A stretch of 64,000 nt of DNA from Smallanthus sonchifolius (Eukaryota; Streptophyta; Magnoliopsida; Asterales; Asteraceae): contig CM042023.1 of NCBI GenBank assembly GCA_023525975.1, forward strand, positions 17,285,501 through 17,349,500, read 5' to 3'. Numbering within the stretch: the first letter of the stretch is position 1; every line of letters starts with the position of its first letter. Under the pieces are notes generated by a model. That model did not search any database. It saw only the letters and a list, made by a program, of their open reading frames with translations, and was not told the origin of the DNA. The position numbers were made by a program, and so were the translations under genes. This document shows positions 44,606-53,813 of this stretch, one piece after another.

Positions 44606-45713
44606 TAATGGTCTTTTTTATCTTACGATTGATTCAAATTCCGAAATCAACTACAAAAAGGTCTTTTTTGATTAGATGGGAATGTCTTTTGATTGGATGG
44701 GAATGAATGAAAAATTCTTAATCTTAAATCGCCTCATATTAAATCCGAATTTTTTTTTTCTTTCCAGAGTTTGTGATACTTTATCATAAATATAAAGAGA
44801 AACCTTGGTTTATCCCAAGCAACTTACTTTTTTTTCATTTGAATATAAATAGTAAAAATCAAAATATCAAGGAAAAACAAGAGGAGGATGATGATTTTTT
44901 TAATTTTAGCCCATCCAATTCAAAACAATATTTTGAATTAAAGAATCAAAACAATATTAAAGAATCTTTTTTAGAATCAATTGAAAAAGTAAAAATATTC
45001 CTCAAAAGAGATTTTCCTTTGCAATTAAGATGGACTGGACGTTTGAATCAATTGAATCAAAAAATGATGAATAATATCCAGATATATGGTCTCTTGGTTA
45101 GCCTCATAAATATAAGAAAAATTACTATATCCTATATTCAAAGGAAAGAAATGAATCTGTATATAATGAGGAGACGTTTAAATCTTATACAATTAACGAA
45201 AAAGGGAATATTAATTATGGAACCTGCCCGTCTATTTGTAAAAAATTACGGACAGTTTTTTATGTATCAAATCATAGGTATTTCGTTGGTTCATAAAAGT
45301 AAGCACCAAAGTAATCAAAGATACTGAGACCCCAAAAATGTTGCTAAGAATAATTTTGATGAATCAATTCCAAGACATAAAACTCTAAATAGAGACAAAA
45401 ATAATTCTAATTTGCTTGTTCCTGATAAAATTTTATCGTCTAGACATCGTAGAGAATTGAGAATTCTAATTTCTTTCAATTTAAAAAATCAAAATAATGT
45501 GCATAGAAATCAATTTTTTTGCAAGGAGAACAAGATAAAAAACCAGATGGATGAAGATAAAAATTTTGACAGAAAAAAATGAATTAATTAAATTAAAGTT
45601 CTTTTTTTGGTCTAATTATCAATTAGAGGATTTAGCTTGTATGAATCGCTATTGGTTTGACACCAATAATAGGACCCGATTTAGTATGTTAAGGATATAT
45701 ATGTATCCCTAAT
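44606..45713 (+). pseudogene. ycf1: ycf1 (TIC214) fragment, second part
   Basis: Continues the ycf1 frame after the solo LTR and ends near the normal C-terminus (FSMLRIYMYP then stop at about 45710). Diagnostic stretches: LQLRWTGRLNQLNQKMMNN (about 45020), ILIMEPARLFVKNYGQF (about 45205), and LEDLACMNRYWFDTNNRTRF (about 45625). Frameshifts and stops occur near 45327 and 45580. Confidence 0.9.
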
Positions 45714-46101
45714 TTAAAATTTTGAGTTTCCATTATATTCTGTTGTTCTATCAATCATATTTTTCATTTTTTCTGTTGTCCGTGATCTGTAAATATCTAT
45801 GTTATATGCAAGTAACCCGATGCACACATGTATTACATCCCAGTTTAGGATTAAAAAAGAAGAAAATGGCTTATCAATTAAAGCTATAAATTAATCAACA
45901 GAATTTTTGTACTAAACTATTTGGTATCGTCTTTTTGTATCACTATCCAAATGAACTCAAAAATCGGATTGATTAATGTTAATTGATAAAATGAATATAA
46001 AGAAATTATGATTACTGTGTATACTACATTAAAAGTTCTGACATTATTATTACTGATCAATAAAATAAATATCTGTAAAAAGGGGAGTGTCAAATTCTTT
46101 T

Positions 46102-46371
46102 ATGGTAAAAAATTCATTTATTTCAATTATTTTGAAAGAACAAGAAGAAAACAGAGGATCTGTTGAATTTCAAGTAGTAAGTTTCACAAATAAAATACAA
46201 AGACTTACTTCACATTTGGAATTGCACAAAAAAGACTATTTATCTCAGAGAGGTCTGCGGAAAATTCTGGGAAAACGTCAACGGTTGCTGTCTTATTTGT
46301 CAAAAAAAAATAGAGCGCGTTATAAAGAATTAATAGGGCAGTTGGATATTCGAGAGAGAAAAACTCGTTAA
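46102..46371 (+). pseudogene. rps15: rps15 copy in nuclear plastid DNA, frame intact
   Basis: Encodes 89 residues from MVKNSFISI to IRERKTR, the usual length of plastid ribosomal protein S15. Conserved LTSHLELHKKDYLSQRGLRK and LGKRQRLLSYLSKKNRARY are present with no stop. As a nuclear copy it has no visible transit peptide or promoter, so it is probably silent. It stays open because it is short. An in-frame ATG 15 bp upstream exists, but the one at 46102 matches the family. Confidence 0.88.
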
Positions 46372-46462
46372 TTTGAGGAGTTAGTTTGAATTATTCACTT
46401 AAAGTTTGATGAACTTCTTTTCACTTTCAGCAATTCATGGAAGAATGAATTAGGAAAAACTT

Positions 46463-47647
46463 ATGACTGTACCATCTACAAGAAAAAGACCTCATGATAG
46501 TTAATATGGGACCTCACCACCCATCAATGCATGGTGTTCTTCGACTCATTGTTACTCTAGATGGTGAAGATGTTATTGAATGTGAACCAATATTGGGTTA
46601 TTTACACATAGGTATGGAAAAAATTGCGGAAAATCGAACAATTATACAATATTTGCCTTATGTAACACGTTGGGATTATTTAGCTACTATGTTCACAGAA
46701 GCGATAACTGTAAATGCGCCAGAGCAATTAGGCAATATTCAAGTCCCTAAAAGGGTCAGTTATATTAGAGTCATTATGTTGGAGTTAAGTCGTATAGCTT
46801 CGCATTTGTTATGGCTTGGCCCTTTTATGGCAGATATTGGGGCACAGACTTCTTTCTTCTATATTTTTTGAGAAAGAGAATTTATATATGACCTATTCTA
46901 AGCTGCCACAAGTATGCGAATGATGCATAATTTTTTTCATATTGGTAGAGTCGCTGCTGATTTACCTCATGGCTGGATAGATAAATGTTTGGATTTTTGC
47001 GATTATTTTTTAACAGGAATTGCTGAATATCAAAAGCTTATTACATGGAATCCCATTTTTTTAGAACGAGTTGAAGGAGTAGGCAAATTATTGGTGGAGA
47101 GGAAGCAATAAATTGGGGTTTGTCGGGACCAATGCTACGAGCTTCGGGAATACAATGGGATCTTCGTAAAGTTGATCATTATTAGTGTTACAATGAATTT
47201 GATTGGGAAGTCCAATGGCGAAAAGAAGGGGATTCATTAGCTCGTTATTTAGTACGAATCAGTGAAATGACAGAATCCATAAAAATTATTCAACAGGCCC
47301 TAGAAGGAATTCTGGGAGGGCCATATGAAAATTTAGAAATTCGTCGCTTTGATAGAGTAAAAGATACTGTATGGAATGAGTTCTACTATCGATTCATTAG
47401 TAAAAAACTTTCTCCGACTTTTGAATTGTCGAAGCAAGAACTTTATGCGAGAGTCGAAGCACCAAAGGGAGAATTAAGAATTTTTCTGATAGGAGATAAG
47501 GGTGTTTTTCCTTGGCGATATAAAATCCGACCACCGGGATTTGTTAATTTGCAAATTATTCCTCAGTTAGTTAAAAGAATGAAATTGGCTGATATTATGA
47601 CGATACTAGGTAGTATAGATATCATTATGGGAGAAGTTGATCGTTAA
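46463..47647 (+). pseudogene. ndhH: ndhH copy in nuclear plastid DNA, broken
   Basis: Full-length relic of the plastid NADH dehydrogenase-like complex 49-kDa subunit. It starts MTVPSTRKRPHD at 46463, shifts frame at about 46497 by a small deletion, then reads GPHHPSMHGVLRLIVTLDGE. It has a TGA at 46869-46871, a frameshift near 47095, and further damage before the last open part at 47267-47647. That part ends DIIMGEVDR, the normal C-terminus. Confidence 0.93.
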
Positions 47648-47648
47648 A

Positions 47649-48081
47649 ATGATAATTGATACAACAGAAGTACAAGCTATCAATTCTTTTTTCTAGATTG
47701 GAATCCTTAAAAGAGGTCTATGGGATCATATGAGTGCTTATCCCTATTTTTACTCCTATATTAGGAATTACAATAGGTGTACTAGTAATTGTTTGGTTAG
47801 AAAGAGAAATATATGCGGGTATACAACAACGTATTGGTCCTGAATACGCAACGTATTGGTCCTGAATACGCAGGACCTTTGGGAATTCTTCAAGCTCTAG
47901 CAGATGGTACTAAATTACTTTTCAAAGAGAATCTTCTTCCATCTAGAGGAGATACTCGTTTATTTAGTATTGGACCATCTATCGCAATCATATCAATTTT
48001 ATTAAGTTATTTAGTAATTCCTTTTGGTTATCACCTTATTCTAGCCGATCAGTATTGGTGTTTTTTATGGATTTTACTTCA
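47649..48081 (+). pseudogene. ndhA: ndhA exon 1 copy in nuclear plastid DNA, truncated
   Basis: Starts MIIDTTEVQAINSF at 47649, one base after the ndhH stop as in plastids, and has a stop soon after. It recovers RIGPEYAGPLGILQALADG and SRGDTRLFSIGPSIAIISIL. A 22-bp direct duplication (47828-47849 and 47850-47871) shifts the frame. Similarity ends at about 48080, inside exon 1, so the plastid segment stops there. Confidence 0.92.
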
Positions 48082-49164
48082 AATTAATAAATTTAACCGT
48101 GATCTACTCCTTAAATCGTTTGTGCATCTACAAACTCACCCTCGATCTCGACTACTGACCGATTTATGTTGTGGACGTGGATCTTGGCATCTAGCGATGG
48201 GCTTTTGTGAGTAATTTATTAATTTTCTATGTCTATTACCTGAATTTTAATTTTTCCTATTATAAGGCTTTTTTGTGGGAAAGGGAGAGGAGATTGAAAA
48301 ATAGATCAACAATACTAGCGAATTACAAAAGGATTGCAGATGGAGATCGAGGAGGTTGAAAAATCAGCTTAGGTTTGGATGGGAAAGGGAGTGAAGAAGA
48401 AAGGTTTTTTTTTTATTAAGAGTAATTTAGTCTTTTGCTTTTGATTTGATTAAATTTAAATTCCTTTTAATAAGTTTATATACCAAACATCTTATAATTT
48501 TTTACTCGAATTAATTCTTTCTCCATCAAATTACAGTTCTTTTGAAACATTCCAACCCTATTACAAACATTATGTGTATCAAACGAGACCTTACTTTATT
48601 TGAAGTATGTTTTTTTTTCTTTATAACTCCACACTTCATGTTTCTAATGTCGAATTTAAAAACATAAAAAAATGTAAGACGTTTTATCGATTTAATGGTT
48701 TGGTCAATCAAAACTAATTTGAAGAACACAACCACAAGAATCATACACAAATAAATGTACGTACTGTGTTAATTAACTGTAATACATAAGACGTTTTTAA
48801 AACCGAATAATCGTCTTTCTTGCTCCTTCCACAGGACACTACATACAAATACTTATAATATCCTAACAATTGATTATGTATGAAACATACCCTAGATTAT
48901 TGTCACGTATCATATGAATTTATCCCTTCAATAATATTATGCAAAAATAATAATATATGAATTAGGGTTTCTTTTAACAGGTTTAAGAAACTGTTTTGGA
49001 AAATAACGGAAAACCAGAAAAAGAAAAAAAAAAGGCGGGAAGAGGAAATATTGAAAAGAGCAGCCGCAACAGCAGCCGCCGCAATGGCATTTGATATATG
49101 GGCGGCCCTCGTTACATTATAACAACAATGCCAAAATCAAATCCGAAAAAAAAACACACACAAT

Positions 49165-49170
<6 letters not shown>
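48082..49170. other. Intergenic DNA between plastid insertion and AGP gene
   Basis: A short open patch at 48082-48214 (TDLCCGRGSWHLAMGF) is not recognised. The phrase gggaaagggag recurs at 48278 and 48379. No gene supported. Confidence 0.45.

Positions 49171-49172
<2 letters not shown>

Positions 49173-49233
<61 letters not shown>
49173..49233. repeat. (AT)n(GT)n compound microsatellite
   Basis: About 21 at repeats followed by about 9 gt repeats, in the 3' flank of the AGP gene. Confidence 0.95.
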
Positions 49234-49278
49234 TTTCTTTTATGTCAACCTTCAATTCAATTATCTCAATACTTAAAC

Positions 49279-49683
49279 CTAGTAAAACAAGTAAGCAGCA
49301 ATAGCCATCGCACCCGCCGCAGCCGATCCCTTCAAGCTGGCTCCCGCCGACGACGGTGCATCAGCCGGCGCCGCATCAGATGCCAGTGCACCGCTATCGG
49401 AGCCCCCGGTCGGAGAAGGTGGAGATGGTGTCTTACTCCCGCCCAATGGAGATGGAGGAGAAGAGTTGTGGGACTTGGGTGACTCGGCCCGTTGTTTTGG
49501 TGTTGGTGCGGATCTTGGTGATCCTTTTGGTGCGGTTTTGGGGGCGGTTTTGGGTGCGGCTTTTGGTGGCGCGGTGTTGCTTGATTTCGGCGCACTGGAT
49601 GGAGAGGTGGCAGGCGCGGCGGCGGAGACGAAGCCGATGAGGGCGATGGATATGAGAGCGAGAATAACTATTTGGTTTGCCAT
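49279..49683 (-). CDS. Classical arabinogalactan protein
   Basis: Single exon, 134 residues. An N-terminal signal peptide (MANQIVILALISIALIGFVSA) is followed by a core rich in Pro, Ala, Ser and Thr with many Ala-Pro, Ser-Pro and Thr-Pro pairs, the sites for hydroxylation and arabinogalactan addition. A C-terminal hydrophobic tail (AGAMAIAAYLFY) after small residues (SSAGASLKGSAA) is a GPI-anchor signal. AGPs sit on the outer face of the plasma membrane and in the wall. There is a Lys/Arg-containing patch (KQRAESPKSH) in the middle. A TATA box is 120 bp upstream. The GC-rich frames on the other strand are shadows. Confidence 0.93.
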   Translation of the reverse strand: MANQIVILALISIALIGFVSAAAPATSPSSAPKSSNTAPPKAAPKTAPKTAPKGSPRSAPTPKQRAESPKSHNSSPPSPLGGSKTPSPPSPTGGSDSGALASDAAPADAPSSAGASLKGSAAAGAMAIAAYLFY

Positions 49684-49803
49684 TTTTGTTGGTTCAAAAA
49701 ATGGGGAAAAAAGAAGTGGTTTTATTTGTGGATTTGAAGAAGTAGTTATCGGTGGAAAAAGGTGATAGTTTCCAGGATGGTGGTTAAGGTTGTGGTGGTT
49801 GAA

Positions 49804-49812
49804 GTTTATATA
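49804..49812 (-). promoter_or_regulatory. TATA box of the AGP gene
   Basis: The minus strand reads TATATAAAC about 120 bp upstream of the AGP start codon, a normal distance for a plant core promoter with a short 5' untranslated region. Confidence 0.65.
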
Positions 49813-50113
49813 CTTGGTGATGACACCGGAGATGGGTGGCGGAGCTGCTTTTTATCACCACTGACGGAAGGCAATCCACAGATGCCTGTGAGGATCAGAG
49901 GGGAAGTAGCCATAAAATTAGGCCAATGGAAGTTTTTTCGGTTTTAACTTTATTTTGACCCATTAAAATCTTTTTTTTTCTTTTTGTAATTTTATTATCC
50001 TCACTCTAGTTATTTAAATATTCGCTTTGTTTAAAAAATAAAATAAATAAGTTTTTTTTTGTATGTTTAATGTTATTAAGAAAACTAGAATTTGTGTCGA
50101 GCGTTGTTGCGGG

Positions 50114-51323
50114 CAGGGGCGGATTTACATAGGGCCGGGGGTTTATCGGAACCTCTCGAGTTTCGAAATTGTAGTAGAAAGCTATACAGAAAAACTTGGA
50201 TGAACCCGTTAAAAAAATATAGGGTGAAACCCAATATAGAGATTAACAAACGGTGTAGTGGTTTAGGCCTTGGTTTGTAAAAAAGAGGTCTTGGGTTCGA
50301 ATCTCTCACCTTATAGTTTTTTTTTGTTTTTTTTAACTTGAATTAGATGTGGGTGGTGGCCGGATTGTTTATATTATTGCTATGAGGTTCTTCTTCATCA
50401 CTGATTGGTGAAACTCTATGTTTAGCTGCGGTGGTGAACGGTGGATGCTGGTGGAGGAAATTAGGGTTTTGGTTATGGTTTAATGACATTTCAAGGCCTA
50501 ATGTATTAGAGAAGACGCCACTATTTTTTAGATTTTGAGATGTGAATTTGGAATGAAATGATGTGTTGATGAAGACCCAGAAATTAAAATCTTGAAAACA
50601 TTGAAAATTTGTTGTTATTTTAGATAGTGATGAAGGTAAAATGATACGTATGATTTTAATTTTGTAATTTTAGTGCCTTTAAAAAACTAAACTTGCTAAA
50701 TTTGGTCGAGATGTATCCGCATGATTTTAATTTTGATGAACAAGACAAACTTATCTATCAACTCGACCGCTACATTAACAATGTGAAAAAAGATACGCGG
50801 TTTGTGAACCTGAATGGGGTAGGTGATCTTGCCAAAATGATGGTGGAAACAAATAAACACATTGATTATCCGTTGATCTATCGTTTAATAAAGTTATCAT
50901 TAGTTTTACCGGTTGTAACGGCAAGTGTTGAAAAATATTTTTCTTCAATGAAGCATGTGAAGACGGAATTGCGTAATAGGATGGGTGATGGATACATGAA
51001 CGATTCATGCATTCGTTACATAGAAAATGAGTTCTTTCAACAAGTTTCGGACGAAGATGTAATGCAACTCTTTCAAAATTTGAAAACTCGTAGAGAACAA
51101 CTCTAGTTTTTTTTAATTCATAAAGACTATTTTATTTATACTATGTGTTTTTTAATTTCTAATGACGATGTTTTTTTATTATTGTATTGTATTTTTGTTA
51201 TGTGATGAACCTTACCCGACCCGTATCATCTAACCGACCCGAATTTTTTTATTTTCGGCCCTATGAAATTGGAGCATCTAAAAACAGTGAACCTGTTGAA
51301 AAAAATTTCTAGATCCGTCACTG
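50114..51323 (+). mobile_element. hAT element with transposase remnant
   Basis: 1,210 bp. The left end caggggcggatttacata and the right end read inward, cagtgacggatctagaaa, are inverted repeats. Flanks are GTTGCGGG (50106-50113) and GTTACGGG (51324-51331), an 8-bp target duplication with one mismatch. It carries only the C-terminal part of a transposase. Near 50253-50310 a B-box-like TGGGTTCGAATCTC with an A-box-like GTAGTGGTTTAGG suggests an embedded SINE relic. Confidence 0.9.
50690..51106 (+). pseudogene. hAT transposase C-terminal dimerisation domain
   Basis: An open frame of 137 codons ending at 51106. It holds the hAT family C-terminal dimerisation region: YRLIKLSLVLPVVTASVEKY then FSSMKHVKTELRNRMGD, the signature of zinc-finger MYM-type 1-like plant transposases. 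The BED or TTF zinc finger and RNase H-like catalytic core are absent, so it cannot cut DNA. Expression is unknown. Confidence 0.9.
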
Positions 51324-52593
51324 GTTACGGGACAAATGTAAAAACTAATTTCCGTTAAAATGACGTTTATACATTCATAACCCATTGAAAGCATACATTA
51401 GCAAGATTTAAGTTTAGTTGTCTAATTACATATACCCAATTTTAAAGCATACAAAAGCATAGCGGTGTGTCTATTTGAACACAATAGGCCAACTATGCAC
51501 CACGTCATATACAAACCAAGGCAAAGTTGTTTATGATTGTGGTAAATTTAGTAGTATAATAGCTTTTATAAAACAGAATGAAAAATAAATATAAAATATA
51601 AATTATATAACTAACTTGATTATAACCGATGTCTTTAGAGGGTACTTCGACTAAACTTTTAGAAGTATTCTTGACTCGAGTGTTCAACACGTTGAGGCTT
51701 CAATTTTGTCCTTGACTGCAACAATGAGCAAACTAATCGTTGAAGGTTTTGGTTGAGGCACGTATTCAATACCTTCCCTTAAAACAGATTTCACGCCTCC
51801 TTTTAGACGAACGCGTACGTCTCCCAGGATACAACAACCGGAACAATGTGTATTGTCGAAAATGGCTCTCGCGAATAAGGCTGCATCGGGTTAATGTGTT
51901 TTTGTTTTATGGAAAAAGAAAAAAAGGATGAAGTTGGTGATGGTAGAAGAATTAGAGAGTGGCCCTCTCTAAAATCTATGGAACTAGTTGACAAAAATGA
52001 TTTCTCTAGTTTTTCTCTCTTTCATCTCTTGAAAAGGTGAATCATAAGGCTAATTTTATACTTATACCAAAACTCCATATTTAATATTTTATTTAAATAC
52101 AATTATGACAATTTTAATAGTCAAAAACAAAACATCCATGTGAATCCACATGGTTTTATTAGAACTAATCAATAAATTGCAACAATTTCCTAGTACAAGC
52201 ATCAAAGTTTCACATTATTCATTTCAACCACTCAACTTCGAGCATCGATATCACATTCATCTTAGCTACGTTTTTTACACGGTTTGGTTCATTGAGAAAC
52301 TCTCACATAATAGAAGGTATACCCATAAAGAAATAAGTATATTAGCAACAGTTACATATAGTTATTTATATAGTTATTTCTATCCAAAGTTAGGAAAAAA
52401 AACCATTTTCTTAATAATGTGAAAACCTCATTTTCACAAATTTTCCAAGAAAGATACCTTTGCTAGAAATAAAAGAAGATACATTTGACTAGGGTCTTAA
52501 AAACAAATCACACATTCGTTATAATTTTTTATTGAACTCTTTTGGAAACGAAATGTTGGGAGACGTGTTCGTGAAATCATAAGTAATCAATTA
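51324..52593. other. Intergenic DNA
   Basis: AT-rich. One open patch at 51740-51931 (ARIQYLPLKQISRLLLDE) is not recognised and has no supporting context. Confidence 0.45.
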
Positions 52594-53475
52594 GGGGTTG
52601 TTTGTTTGCATATGAATGGTTTCATTCAGAACTCATCTCTGAATCAGTTAGAGGTTGAGGTGTTTGGTTCAAAAAAGACACCTTTTAATGGTTCATAAAG
52701 GTTCTGAATGATTCAGTCTAAAAACTTCGCTGAATGAAGACTATACCCTAATTTTACCCCTTTGCCCATCCCCTCATCTCCTTCTCAAAAAAACGCCTAT
52801 CCTCTCCTCCCTCGTCGCTCTACCGGCCGTCCTCTCCTCCCTCGTCACTGCTACTAGTCATCCTCTCCTCCCTCGTCGCTGCTACTGGTTCGTCCCCTCC
52901 GCCTGCTGCCGATCGTCATCTCTGCTGCTGCTCCCACTCGTCCTCTCCGAAACCAAGATACGTTCTTCGAACCCTATGTCTTTGTTGAATCAAGAATTGA
53001 AATAACACATGGTTTTGGTTTTATTTGATTTGGTCTCTGTTAAATCTAGACTCCCCTCTCTGTTTTGGTTTAATAGCACTGAATTTGAACTTTTTATAAT
53101 AGCATTGAAATTAAAATAGCATCTTGTTTTGATTTTGGTTTAATACATGTTTCTATGTAGTAGTAATTTTGGTTTTTGGTTTAATAGCACTAAATTGAAT
53201 ATTGAACATTACAAATAAGATTGTATTGCAGATTTGTGATTAATCTTTGTAGTGTTGATGTAGTACTTTAGAATTTTTGTTTGTGGTATGTCTACAGATA
53301 AATTTCATTCAGCACAAAATGGTTCAGAGGGGTAAAATAATCATTCTGTACATTTGTTCAGAGGCCCAACCAAACAGCACTATTGCTTCAGCACTTAACT
53401 GGTTCAGAGTCACTTACCCATTCAGAGCTCTTAATGGTTAAGCACTTAATCGTTCAGAAATTGCCAAAGAGCCCC
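52594..53475. mobile_element. Probable PIF/Harbinger-type MITE
   Basis: 882 bp flanked by TTA (52591-52593 and 53476-53478). The left end ggggttgtttgtttgca pairs with the right end read inward, ggggctctttggcaat. Many ttcagaa/ttctgaa motifs lie near both ends. The middle has a pyrimidine-rich patch with three near-copies of cctctcctccctcgtcgctg (about 52800-52890). No transposase. Confidence 0.7.
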
Positions 53476-53813
53476 TTACTCGTGCCTAATTGACTTTCCT
53501 AGTTAGTATGACCGGACCCTTTCAAGCTAGGTTTTGGGCCTGATTAATGAGAAATCTCGGCCTTAAGCCCATTTGTGTATCTTTATACTAAAAGTCTGAA
53601 ACAATATTATATGATATCATTCTAACTTCCAACTTCTAAGCTTCAAAAGAATAGGTTTGAACTAACCCAAATGATACCATCACAGTCACAGACAGCCCTC
53701 TCATTTCATGTAATGTTGAATATAATAGATAGTAATTAACATATGACAAACAACAAACCATGCATAGATTTTACATCCTTTTAGTTTAAATAATATCAAA
53801 ACGAAAACAACAA

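Larger units (their letters stand above)
40374..48081 (+). other. Nuclear plastid DNA insertion (ycf1-rps15-ndhH-ndhA)
   Basis: In plastid small-single-copy order and orientation: the 3' part of ycf1, rps15, ndhH, and the first exon of ndhA stopping mid-exon. Spacers are plastid-like too. ycf1, ndhH and ndhA have stops and frameshifts, and a nuclear solo LTR interrupts ycf1. The flanks are ordinary nuclear repeats. This is therefore an old plastid-to-nucleus transfer of about 5 kb (excluding the LTR), not plastid genome. The outer edges are approximate. Confidence 0.93.

Noticed and set aside
44773..45327. 184-codon frame as an independent protein gene
   Set aside because: It is the continuing ycf1 relic after the solo LTR.
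46102..47647. Window as plastid genome
   Set aside because: The plastid block is only about 5 kb, is broken by stops, and is flanked and interrupted by nuclear transposons and intron-containing genes.
48082..48214. Continuation of ndhA frame
   Set aside because: Similarity to NdhA stops near 48080; the rest of the frame is unrelated nuclear sequence.
49332..49765. Several GC-rich frames opposite and beside the AGP gene
   Set aside because: Shadows of the Pro/Ala-rich AGP sequence in other frames.
50253..50310. tRNA gene
   Set aside because: A- and B-box-like motifs only, no cloverleaf; better seen as a SINE relic.
51740..51931. 63-codon open frame (ARIQYLPLKQISRLLLDE)
   Set aside because: Looks protein-like in places but has no recognised family, no splice context and no neighbours to support it.
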